Source: Thermodesulfobacteriota bacterium
Lineage (GTDB): Bacteria; Desulfobacterota; Desulfobacteria; Desulfobacterales; JAUWMJ01
Length of the DNA stretch: 64,000 bases
Direction: 5' to 3'
NCBI GenBank assembly: GCA_034189135.1
Contig: JAXHVO010000129.1
Coordinates: 47,345-111,344 of the forward strand
How positions within the stretch are numbered: position 1 is the first letter of the stretch; the number at the start of each line of letters is the position of its first letter. The notes under the pieces are model-generated. The model worked only from the letters and a program-made list of their open reading frames with translations, had not been told where the DNA came from and ran no database searches. Both the position numbers and the translations under genes were made by a program. Shown here in pieces: positions 23,942 through 32,055 of the stretch.

Positions 23942-26647
23942 ATGCTAAAAGCAGAAGCCATACTTTTCTTTTCTTTCGGATATATGGGGCTTCTATTCGC
24001 CATTGCATTCTTTGGTGATAAGCATGCTAAAATTGGTCGCAGTATTGTAAGTAATCCATATATTTATACTCTCTCTCTGGCTGTTTTTTGTACTGCCTGG
24101 ACTTTTTACGGTAGCGTCGGCCGTGCTGCAGCCACCGGCATAGGATTTTTACCCACTTATATCGGCCCGACCCTGATGGCGGCACTGGGATGGTTTGTGT
24201 TGCGAAAGCTCATACGTATCAGCAAGATACACCGCATTACCTCCATTGCCGATTTTATTGCTTCACGATACGGCAAAAGCTCATTTCTGGCAAGTGTGGT
24301 TACCATAATTGCGGTTTTGGGTGTCATTCCTTATATCTCACTCCAGCTAAAGGCTATTTCAACCAGCTTTTTGATCATCAAAGAATATCCAATTATTACC
24401 ATGCCGGGTCATTTTGCCGAAATCCCGGTACATAAAGACACCGCTTTTTATGTCGCTCTGCTTCTGGCCATATTTACCATTCTTTTTGGGACGCGCCATC
24501 TTGATGCCACCGAACGACATGAAGGACTGGTGGCTGCCATTGCCTTTGAGTCTATTGTCAAACTGATTGCTTTCCTGGCGGTGGGCATATTTGTTACCTA
24601 CGGGATTTACAGCGGTTTTGGCGATATCATTGAAAGAGCCACCAAGACACCTGAGTTAAAACAAGCATTTACCATCGGCACATGGAGCGGCTCGTATATT
24701 AACTGGAGTATATATATATTCCTTTCCATGATGGCTGTTTTATTTCTTCCACGTCAATTTCAGATCGCAGTGGTGGAGAATGTAGATGAAGAGCATTTAA
24801 AAAAGGCCATCTGGCTTTTCCCCTTATATTTATTCGCCATTAATATTTTTGTTCTACCGATTGCATTCGGCGGTATGCTCCATTTTGTGGAGGGAAACGT
24901 AGATGCTGATTTTTTTGTGTTAACCCTTCCAATGTCTGAACACAAGGAAGCCATCGCGCTGCTGGTTTTTATCGGAGGAATGTCTGCTGCAACCGGTATG
25001 GTAATTGTTGCCACTATCGCTCTTTCAACAATGATATGTAACGATCTGTTGATGCCGGTACTGCTCCGTTTACAATTCTTCAACCTTGCAACCAAGGGCG
25101 ATTTGAGCCATTTTCTTTTGACCATTCGCCGTGGCAGTATCTTGCTGGTACTTTTACTGGGTTATGCCTATTTTCGATTAATCGGTGAGTATTATACTTT
25201 GGTTTCCATTGGGCTCATCTCCTTTACAGCCGCAGCCCAATTTGCTCCGGCAATTTTAGGGGGTATCTTCTGGAAAGGCGGGACACGATCCGGTGCACTC
25301 AGCGGGTTGATTCTGGGTTTTCTGGTGTGGGCTTACACACTTGTTTTTCCATCGCTCGTTTTGGCGGGATTTTTACCCAAAAGGTTTATTACTGAAGGAC
25401 CTTTCGGTTTTTTGCTGCTGAGGCCTTTTCAGCTGTTTGGCCTGCAAGGATTTGATCACATCACCCATGCAGTTTTCTGGAGCATGCTTATTAATACAAC
25501 CGCTTATGTGGGCGTATCGCTTTTTAGTCGTGCAAGCGCCATAGAACATACCCAGGCTGCTTTATTTGTGGATGTGTTTAAGTATTCTGAAAAACCGGAA
25601 AAATCATCTTTTTGGAGAGGAACGGCATCGGTCAAGGATCTCAAAGCTTTGCTCAGACGGTTTTTAGGAAAAAATAAAAGCGATAAAGAGTTATCTTTTT
25701 ATGCCAAAAAGCATAATATTATATGGAAAAATAAATCCACTGCCGATGCCGATATGGTCAGTTATGCGGAAAATTTGCTGGCAGGGGCCATAGGATCAGC
25801 ATCCGCACGCATCATGGTATCATCTGTTGTAAAAGAAGAGCCTCTTGGCATAGACGAAGTAATGAACATTCTTGATGAAACGCGTGTGGTTATTGCCTAC
25901 AGCCGTGAACTGGAAAGGGCAACCGCGGATCTTCAAGCCGCCAACAAACGTCTGAAAGAGCTAGACCGGCTGAAAGATGAGTTTATCTCAACAGTTACCC
26001 ATGAATTTCGTACGCCTCTCACCTCAGTACGATCCATTGCCGAAATACTCCACGAAAATCCAAACATCGATGATGAACAGAAAAAAAACTTTTCAGCGAT
26101 TATTATTAAGGAGGCGGACAGGTTAACCCGATTAATCGTGCAGGTTCTGGATTTTCAAAAAATTGAATCAGGTAAAATATATTGGGAAATTTCCCCGGTT
26201 GACTTTAAAGAAGTCATTAAAGATGCCATTTCGGCCACCGGCAGCCTCATAGAAGAGAAAAAAATTAAAGTTGATCTAAATCTGCCTGATACCATCAATC
26301 TGATTGATGGTGATCGAGATCGTCTGATACAGGTGATGGTCAACCTGATTTCCAATGCGGTAAAATTTTGCCCCGACACATGGGGAATCATCGCTATTGA
26401 CCTTATAGTCAAACCGGATCATCTGAAAATCAACGTAAAAGACAACGGAATCGGAATAAGTCGACAAAACCAGAAGATTGTTTTTCAAGAATTTCGGCAG
26501 GTTAAGGATTCTTCCATGGGGCGTCCACCGGGAAGTGGGTTGGGCCTTTCAATTACCAAGCGAATTATTGATTTCCATAAAGGAAAAATCTGGGTGAAAA
26601 GTAAGTCCGGAAAAGGCTCCACTTTTTCCTTTACCTTGCCGTTTTAG
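23942..26647 (+). CDS. CbrA/CrbS-like histidine kinase with N-terminal Na+/solute symporter domain
   Basis: 901 residues. The first ~530 form an SSS-type transporter module with about 13 membrane helices, a linker follows, then HisKA with the phospho-acceptor His687 in T-H-E-F-R-T-P-L and an HATPase with V-N-L-I-S-N-A-V-K-F, D-N-G-I-G-I-S and a late G-S-G-L-G-L-S box. All kinase boxes are intact. CbrA senses histidine and C/N balance; CrbS/MxtR controls acetyl-CoA synthetase and acetate use. With two acyl-CoA synthetases and an SSS symporter 3-12 kb downstream, an acetate-type signal is the better guess. No DNA-binding response regulator lies beside it; the single-domain receiver at 28901 is the only one in the window. 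Confidence 0.9.
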   Translation: MLKAEAILFFSFGYMGLLFAIAFFGDKHAKIGRSIVSNPYIYTLSLAVFCTAWTFYGSVGRAAATGIGFLPTYIGPTLMAALGWFVLRKLIRISKIHRITSIADFIASRYGKSSFLASVVTIIAVLGVIPYISLQLKAISTSFLIIKEYPIITMPGHFAEIPVHKDTAFYVALLLAIFTILFGTRHLDATERHEGLVAAIAFESIVKLIAFLAVGIFVTYGIYSGFGDIIERATKTPELKQAFTIGTWSGSYINWSIYIFLSMMAVLFLPRQFQIAVVENVDEEHLKKAIWLFPLYLFAINIFVLPIAFGGMLHFVEGNVDADFFVLTLPMSEHKEAIALLVFIGGMSAATGMVIVATIALSTMICNDLLMPVLLRLQFFNLATKGDLSHFLLTIRRGSILLVLLLGYAYFRLIGEYYTLVSIGLISFTAAAQFAPAILGGIFWKGGTRSGALSGLILGFLVWAYTLVFPSLVLAGFLPKRFITEGPFGFLLLRPFQLFGLQGFDHITHAVFWSMLINTTAYVGVSLFSRASAIEHTQAALFVDVFKYSEKPEKSSFWRGTASVKDLKALLRRFLGKNKSDKELSFYAKKHNIIWKNKSTADADMVSYAENLLAGAIGSASARIMVSSVVKEEPLGIDEVMNILDETRVVIAYSRELERATADLQAANKRLKELDRLKDEFISTVTHEFRTPLTSVRSIAEILHENPNIDDEQKKNFSAIIIKEADRLTRLIVQVLDFQKIESGKIYWEISPVDFKEVIKDAISATGSLIEEKKIKVDLNLPDTINLIDGDRDRLIQVMVNLISNAVKFCPDTWGIIAIDLIVKPDHLKINVKDNGIGISRQNQKIVFQEFRQVKDSSMGRPPGSGLGLSITKRIIDFHKGKIWVKSKSGKGSTFSFTLPF

Positions 26648-26726
26648 CAGTGATCATCTGTCATTCTGCCCCGGCACCTTTCTCTGTCTCAGCGTCGCCG
26701 AAGCCATGGACAGGTGTATTTTCCTC

Positions 26727-28898
26727 TCAATATTTCTTTCGGGCATAAAAAGACTTTCTGGAGGCCAGTCTGGCTTGTTTCAAAGTGTGTATTCCCTGCT
26801 TGGCCAAAAGCGGAATCAATTTAAGAAAAATTTCACCCGTTGCAATCGCATCTCCTAAAGCGGTATGCCTGCCAACAATACTTATGCCCAACCTTTCAGC
26901 TATGGCTTCCATATTGTGATCTTCCTGAAAAGGATGAACCACAGAAGAAAGGAGCAGGGTATCCAATACAGGATTTAAAAATTGAACACCTGTCGCTTCC
27001 TCTTTTACCTGCAACATGCGCATATCAAAAGCCGCATTGTGGGCAACCAGAATGGTGTCTTCGGCAAATTGGTGAAATAAAGGGAGCACCTTGTCGATGG
27101 TGGGCTGGTTTTGAAGCATGTCGGGTTTAATTCCATGTATCTGTATCGATTCAAAAGGCAACGGTCTTCCGGGATCGATTAACTGATCGAAATTTTCTTC
27201 ATTCAGCAGATGGCAATTTATAATACGTACGGCACCGATCGAAATGATTTCATCCCCTTGTGAAGGGTTTAAGCCGGTTGTTTCCGTATCAAAAACAGTA
27301 TATGAAAGTTCATCCAAAGTCCGGTTATCCTGCTTGGTATTTTGTCCGGGCTGGTTAAACAGATCGAAGTCATAAAATTCCGGTCTGCTTTCAGGCAGTA
27401 TGGTCAGATTTCCCAGATTTTTCTGCTGCAAAGCTTCGGTGGCCGGAAGCAGCAAGCGAATATAAGATTTCCTGGAATCTTTACATGAATAAGACCAGAG
27501 CTCTCCATCATGATGTTTGATGACCTCTTTTAAAGTTAACGGGATGCTTTCATTATCAACGGAAATAAACTGCTCATCCCATTTTTTAAGTGTTTCGATT
27601 TTCACCGGACTTCCGCGCCACAGCCAGTCGAGATTGATAAACCGCCCTTTTTTTTCAAAAATGCAGTCAAACTCATCGGTATTGGTCTCATTTTTTAACT
27701 TATCCAGCAGAAAAAGAGTGGCTAAAACGATCGAGTAACTGTCGACTTGAATATTGATTTTTTCGCTGCATTTTTTAATATTAATTTGAACATCAAGTTT
27801 ATCTTTGGTTTTTCGCCTGACCGCCTCAAGCATGTCGTCGGCCTTTATATGAACCAGCGGCCAGCGGGTGCGGATACGGCAATTCGAATCAGAATCGGCT
27901 TTGTCAACTATTTTACCGATCATCAGCGATTCTTCATGTATAATTTTTCTGAAAATATCAAGCTGGGATCTTTCCATATCGGGAAATTCGCGGATTGCTT
28001 CAATTGCCGCACGTAAACTCGCCAGTGATCCCCGAATTCCTCTTCGCAAAGATTGCAACAGAAAATCTATTCGGCTGTCGGATTCGAATTGCTGGGTGAT
28101 ATCGTGAAGGGTGAGGATAAATCCTTTAAATTCCCTATTATTATTGAGAATAGGGGCGGCCTCAACACGCAGAAGACGGTCTTGCTTATCTGCCACCACA
28201 AAATAAGAAGCCGCATCCGTTTCCTTGCGTTTTAATTTGTCAGCAATCTCGTCTACGGCATGTACAATGAGGTTTTTGTCAATGATACTGAAAACCGATC
28301 GTCCAAGCCCGATAAAACGACCCGATTCTTTACTACCAGCGGCTTCACGGTATTCGTTATCCTTATCTCCGATAAGGAATCTTTTGGCCCGTTTGTTGTA
28401 TAAAAGAATCTGCCCTTCACGGTTGCAGATGATGACACCTTCGGGCAATTCAGCCATTAAGGCTGCAAGAATATTTTTTTCTTCTTCGGATTCTGCCCTT
28501 GCCTGCTGGATTCTTTCATCTATGTTGTTTTGTTCTTTTTCAAAACGTTCTGCCCATTCGTTGATCACTTTGGCAAGACGCACCACCTCCCGGCTTCCTT
28601 CCAGCTGAATACGATGGGATGGGTTGGTTGAATGAATCAAAACACTTTCTTCGGCAAGTTTGTCCAGGGGAAGGATATAGAAACGAAACACCCAGTCAAG
28701 ACCAAACCCCAGACCGGCCAACAATAGAAAAACAGCGGTAAATATGTATAAAAAATTCCGTTTTAAAAATTCGCTCAAAAAAAACTTCTCTCCCGGTAAA
28801 AGCTGGTGCCAGAACAAAAATCCAACCGTCACTATAAAAACCAGGGTAAACGCTATAGAGACTAGCGCAAACCACAAAAATTTACTATTTTGCTTCAT
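26727..28898 (-). CDS. Degenerate sensor kinase fused to a DEDDh 3'-5' exonuclease
   Basis: 723 residues. Two membrane helices (about 9-31 and 45-68), a HAMP-like linker, a PAS domain (about 145-260), then a DHp-like helix pair in which the usual H-E-x-R-T-P is replaced by R-R-G-I-R-G-S-L, so the phospho-acceptor His is absent. An HATPase-like region (about 350-490) follows with no DxGxG box. Residues about 533-700 are a DnaQ/PolC-epsilon-like exonuclease with the full catalytic set D537, E539, D625, H678 and D683. The nuclease looks active while the kinase does not. It follows the receiver gene by 2 bp. DnaQ-like exonucleases are often seen near acetate permease/synthetase genes in other bacteria; the substrate is unknown. 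Confidence 0.88.
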   Translation of the reverse strand: MKQNSKFLWFALVSIAFTLVFIVTVGFLFWHQLLPGEKFFLSEFLKRNFLYIFTAVFLLLAGLGFGLDWVFRFYILPLDKLAEESVLIHSTNPSHRIQLEGSREVVRLAKVINEWAERFEKEQNNIDERIQQARAESEEEKNILAALMAELPEGVIICNREGQILLYNKRAKRFLIGDKDNEYREAAGSKESGRFIGLGRSVFSIIDKNLIVHAVDEIADKLKRKETDAASYFVVADKQDRLLRVEAAPILNNNREFKGFILTLHDITQQFESDSRIDFLLQSLRRGIRGSLASLRAAIEAIREFPDMERSQLDIFRKIIHEESLMIGKIVDKADSDSNCRIRTRWPLVHIKADDMLEAVRRKTKDKLDVQINIKKCSEKINIQVDSYSIVLATLFLLDKLKNETNTDEFDCIFEKKGRFINLDWLWRGSPVKIETLKKWDEQFISVDNESIPLTLKEVIKHHDGELWSYSCKDSRKSYIRLLLPATEALQQKNLGNLTILPESRPEFYDFDLFNQPGQNTKQDNRTLDELSYTVFDTETTGLNPSQGDEIISIGAVRIINCHLLNEENFDQLIDPGRPLPFESIQIHGIKPDMLQNQPTIDKVLPLFHQFAEDTILVAHNAAFDMRMLQVKEEATGVQFLNPVLDTLLLSSVVHPFQEDHNMEAIAERLGISIVGRHTALGDAIATGEIFLKLIPLLAKQGIHTLKQARLASRKSFYARKKY

Positions 28899-28900
28899 GC

Positions 28901-29269
28901 TTATTTTTCAAGTAGTTGTTTAACTTTATCAACTATTTCAATATTCGAAAAAGGTTTGGTAATATACGCATCCGCTCCAAGGGCCAAACCCTTTTCAACA
29001 TTTGCGTCGCTGCCAAGAGCAGTTAACAGAATAATTTTTATCCCATCCCACCGGGGGTTTTCACGAACCCGCTGGCAGACTTCAAAACCATCAATAACCG
29101 GCAGCATAATATCGAGCAGAATCAGATCCACCTTTTTTTCAGCAATGATTTCCATTGCTTCTTCACCGCTAAAGGCGACCATTACTTCATAGCCGTTTTG
29201 TTCCATCAGAAACTGTACCGGTACGATTATACTAGGCTCATCATCTACAATAAGTATTTGTTTCGGCAT
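28901..29269 (-). CDS. Single-domain response regulator (CheY-like receiver)
   Basis: 122 residues, receiver domain only. Acidic pair D9-D10, phospho-acceptor D53 in L-L-D-I-M-L-P, T83 and K105 (I-T-K-P-F) are all present, so it should be phosphorylatable. There is no output domain. It is transcribed with the kinase-exonuclease gene (2-bp gap), which it may control by binding its degenerate kinase core; the phospho-donor could be the SSS-kinase encoded on the other strand. Both partnerships are inferred from position. Confidence 0.9.
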   Translation of the reverse strand: MPKQILIVDDEPSIIVPVQFLMEQNGYEVMVAFSGEEAMEIIAEKKVDLILLDIMLPVIDGFEVCQRVRENPRWDGIKIILLTALGSDANVEKGLALGADAYITKPFSNIEIVDKVKQLLEK

Positions 29270-29408
29270 GGCAGGAGGCCTTTATAATGGTTGTCAAAAA
29301 AACATTCCGTTATCGAAACGGTTTTTTCTACAACCACTTATACCGCAATTCCGTATTTGGGAACATATTTATGGCAAGCGGCATAATGAGTCAAAGTGAG
29401 ACCAGGGC

Positions 29409-29447
29409 AAAAAAATAGCCGGCACAAAAATTTCCTTATGTGCCGGC
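29409..29447 (-). terminator. Rho-independent terminator of the propionyl/acetyl-CoA synthetase gene
   Basis: On the minus strand a 9-bp GC-rich stem (GCCGGCACA at 29418-29426 paired with 29439-29447) closes on a 12-nt loop and is followed by a T-rich run (complement of the A-run 29409-29415). It lies 57 bp beyond the stop of the synthetase gene. Confidence 0.85.
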
Positions 29448-29503
29448 CATTTACATACCACACATATGTTTTTAATAAAAAATATAAATATGCAATCACA
29501 AGG

Positions 29504-31408
29504 CTATTTTCTAGCCTTTGCATAGCCGATACCTTCCAGCGCTTCTTCCATTTCACCTAAAGTTGCCGGATCGTCAATGGTTGCAGGCATGTTCCATTCC
29601 TTGTTATCTGCAATTTTCTGAATGGTACCCCTTAAGATCTTGCCTGAACGGGTCTTGGGAAGGCGTTTGACCACTGTGGCGGTTTTAAAGGAAGCAACCG
29701 GCCCTATTCGATCGCGCACCATTTGGACGACTTCTTTGATGATTTCATCCTGGTTACGGGTCACGCCTGCATTGAGTACCAGAAATCCAATGGGAATTTG
29801 GCCTTTCAACTTATCATCCACGCCAAGAACGGCACATTCCGCAACATCAGGATGGTCGGACAGGACTTCTTCCATGCCGCCGGTTGATAAACGGTGACCG
29901 GCTACATTAATGATGTCGTCCGTCCGGGTCATCACAAAGACATATCCGTCCTCATCGATAAAACCGGCATCAGCGGTCTTGTAATACCCCGGAAACTCTT
30001 TAAGGTAGGCTTCAATAAAAGCCTCATCTCTGTTCCACAGGGTTGGAAGTGTTCCCGGAGGCAGGGGGAGTTTCACCACCAGGGCTCCTATTTCTCCTGA
30101 TTTTACCAGATTGTTATCCGGATCAACCACTTTGACATCCCATCCCGGCGCCGGTTTGGTTGGCGAACCTTCTTTTACCGGAAAGTGATGAATACCCAGG
30201 CAGTTTGCACAAATGGCCCAACCTGTCTCGGTCTGCCACCAGTGATCGATAACCGGACAACCGATATTCGATTCCGCCCATTTTAACGTATCCGGATCCA
30301 ACCGTTCACCTGCAAGAAAAAGGGCTTTAAAGTTTGACAGATCATATTTCTTCATCAATTCAGCGCTGGGATCTTCACGTTTGATCGCCCGGAAGGCGGT
30401 TGGGGCGGTAAACATGGTTTTTACTTTATGCTCTGATATGACCCTCCAGAACACTCCGGCATCCGGTGTGCCTACAGGCTTGCCTTCAAACAGTATGGTG
30501 GTGCAACCTTTAAAAAGCGGCCCGTAAACGATATAGGAGTGTCCGACGACCCAGCCCACATCAGATGCCGCCCAGTATACATCTCCTTTGTCCACATTAT
30601 ATATATTTTTCATGGTCCACTTAAGGGCGACGACATGTCCGCCGTTGTCCCGAACCACGCCTTTGGGTATGCCGGTGGTTCCTGATGTATATAAAATATA
30701 AAGCGGATCCGTCGCTGCAACCGGAACACAGTCGTGGGGCTTTGCCTCTGCCATGACATCATTCCAATCAAGGTCACGGCCGTCAACCAGGGGTGCGGTT
30801 TCCATGGGTCGTTGCAAGATAATACATTTTTCCGGCTTAGCCGATGCCATGTTTATGGCTTCATCAAGGAGAGGTTTGTAAGCAATCACTTTGGCAACTT
30901 CAATACCGCAGGATGCGGATACAATGATCTTGGGCTTGGCATCATCAATTCTTACGGCCAGCTCCTTGGCGGCAAAACCTCCAAATACCACAGAATGAAC
31001 TGCGCCAAGACGCGCGCAGGCCAGCATTGCAATGGCCGATTCGGCAATCATCGGCATATATATAAGTACCCGGTCCCCCTTTTTTACCCCCTGGGCGGCC
31101 AGCACACCGGCAAATACAGCCACCTCATCCCGCAGTTCATTATACGTGTATTTTTTTATCGTATTGGTGACCGGGCTGTCATAAATCAGGGCATCCTGAT
31201 TACCCAAGCCGTTTTCAATATGAAAATCAAGCGCGTTGTAACAGGTGTTGATTTCACCACCGGTAAACCATCGGTAGTACGGCTTATTGGAATCGTCCAG
31301 CACCTTATCCCATTTTTTGTACCAGTGGCAATCCTCAGCCGCTTCCGCCCAGAAACTGTCCGGGTCTTTAATCGATTTTTCAAAAGCCTCATCATACGGA
31401 TTGGTCAT
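29504..31408 (-). CDS. Short-chain acyl-CoA synthetase (PrpE/ACSS3-like)
   Basis: 634 residues, AMP-forming adenylate enzyme. Motifs: ATP loop Y-T-S-G-T-T-G-I-P-K-G, W-W-Q-T-E-T-G, and the C-terminal hinge P-K-T-R-S-G-K-I-L-R with the lysine that is acetylated in this family. The overall form (no long N-terminal extension, F-G-G-F-A-A-K-E-L) is closer to propionyl-CoA synthetase/ACSS3 than to the acetyl-CoA synthetase at 34116, so propionate or another short acid is a likely substrate. SD GGAGGAGG lies directly before the ATG. It is the last gene of the leftward acid-uptake group and is followed by a strong terminator. Confidence 0.88.
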   Translation of the reverse strand: MTNPYDEAFEKSIKDPDSFWAEAAEDCHWYKKWDKVLDDSNKPYYRWFTGGEINTCYNALDFHIENGLGNQDALIYDSPVTNTIKKYTYNELRDEVAVFAGVLAAQGVKKGDRVLIYMPMIAESAIAMLACARLGAVHSVVFGGFAAKELAVRIDDAKPKIIVSASCGIEVAKVIAYKPLLDEAINMASAKPEKCIILQRPMETAPLVDGRDLDWNDVMAEAKPHDCVPVAATDPLYILYTSGTTGIPKGVVRDNGGHVVALKWTMKNIYNVDKGDVYWAASDVGWVVGHSYIVYGPLFKGCTTILFEGKPVGTPDAGVFWRVISEHKVKTMFTAPTAFRAIKREDPSAELMKKYDLSNFKALFLAGERLDPDTLKWAESNIGCPVIDHWWQTETGWAICANCLGIHHFPVKEGSPTKPAPGWDVKVVDPDNNLVKSGEIGALVVKLPLPPGTLPTLWNRDEAFIEAYLKEFPGYYKTADAGFIDEDGYVFVMTRTDDIINVAGHRLSTGGMEEVLSDHPDVAECAVLGVDDKLKGQIPIGFLVLNAGVTRNQDEIIKEVVQMVRDRIGPVASFKTATVVKRLPKTRSGKILRGTIQKIADNKEWNMPATIDDPATLGEMEEALEGIGYAKARK

Positions 31409-31941
31409 ATTTTTTCCTCCTCCAGCATGCTGCTGATTTATTATTCATGGTAAATATACGGAAGGTGCGTATTCTTACTCAGGACTCGCGAAAAAATAAC
31501 TTCATATTATAGCCATCCCGGATTCACCAGGGATTTATCCGATACTTAACCGAAAAATCCTCAAAACAGCCGGACAATATTATAGTTTAGAAGCCTTGGA
31601 TTAAACGGGTAATGGTAGACTCAGAATTCCGCACCTATCCATGCGCCTAAACGGTGAACTTAATTTTACGCGAACCCCAAGCAAGAAAACTGTATAGTGA
31701 TTCCACCAGTGTAGAATGGAACATAAAAAACTTTATGAAACTGTTCGATCCGGCCGGAAAAAAACTAAGTCTTCCGGCCGGAACTTTTTACCGTATCTTA
31801 GTTTGGTACTACTCAGGTTGTCCGGCTCCCGGTTTCAAAGCTTACGGTTATCTATCATATGTTCAGTATTAAAGAGCCGTTACTGCTAAATCGAACACCA
31901 TCAAACCTGAATAGCTGCCTCTTTTTAATTGGATGAGTATT
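31409..31941. other. Gene-free 533-bp region upstream of the acyl-CoA synthetase gene
   Basis: Contains the presumed leftward promoter and one clear hairpin: TCCGGCCGGAA (31749-31759) with its exact reverse complement at 31772-31782 and a 12-nt loop, followed on the plus strand by ACTTTTTACC. On the minus strand it would lie downstream of the small peptide gene and could end the symporter transcript. No convincing gene on either strand; a 72-residue frame at 31654 on the plus strand lacks coding character. Confidence 0.6.
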
Positions 31942-32028
31942 CTACCCCCAGAGTCCCCAACCAAACGATGCGGTGAACAGGATGGAAAAAACAACAAGAA
32001 TTATCATCCATATATCTTCTCGTTTCAT
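31942..32028 (-). CDS. 28-residue single-helix membrane peptide next to the SSS symporter
   Basis: Too short for standard gene calling but well supported: an AGGAGAT Shine-Dalgarno 7 nt before the ATG, a short charged head (Met-Lys-Arg-Glu-Asp), one hydrophobic helix of about 20 residues (I-W-M-I-I-L-V-V-F-S-I-L-F) and a Trp/Gly-rich end (G-W-G-L-W-G). It begins 27 bp after the symporter stop on the same strand. Very small one-helix peptides encoded beside SSS symporters are annotated elsewhere as symporter small accessory proteins; I infer the same role here, in the inner membrane. Confidence 0.75.
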   Translation of the reverse strand: MKREDIWMIILVVFSILFTASFGWGLWG

Positions 32029-32055
32029 AATGAATATCTCCTATTAAATGTTTGG

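Noticed and set aside
31654..31872. 72-codon plus-strand frame upstream of the acyl-CoA synthetase
   Set aside because: No SD, poor composition, and it spans the GC-rich hairpin at 31749-31782.
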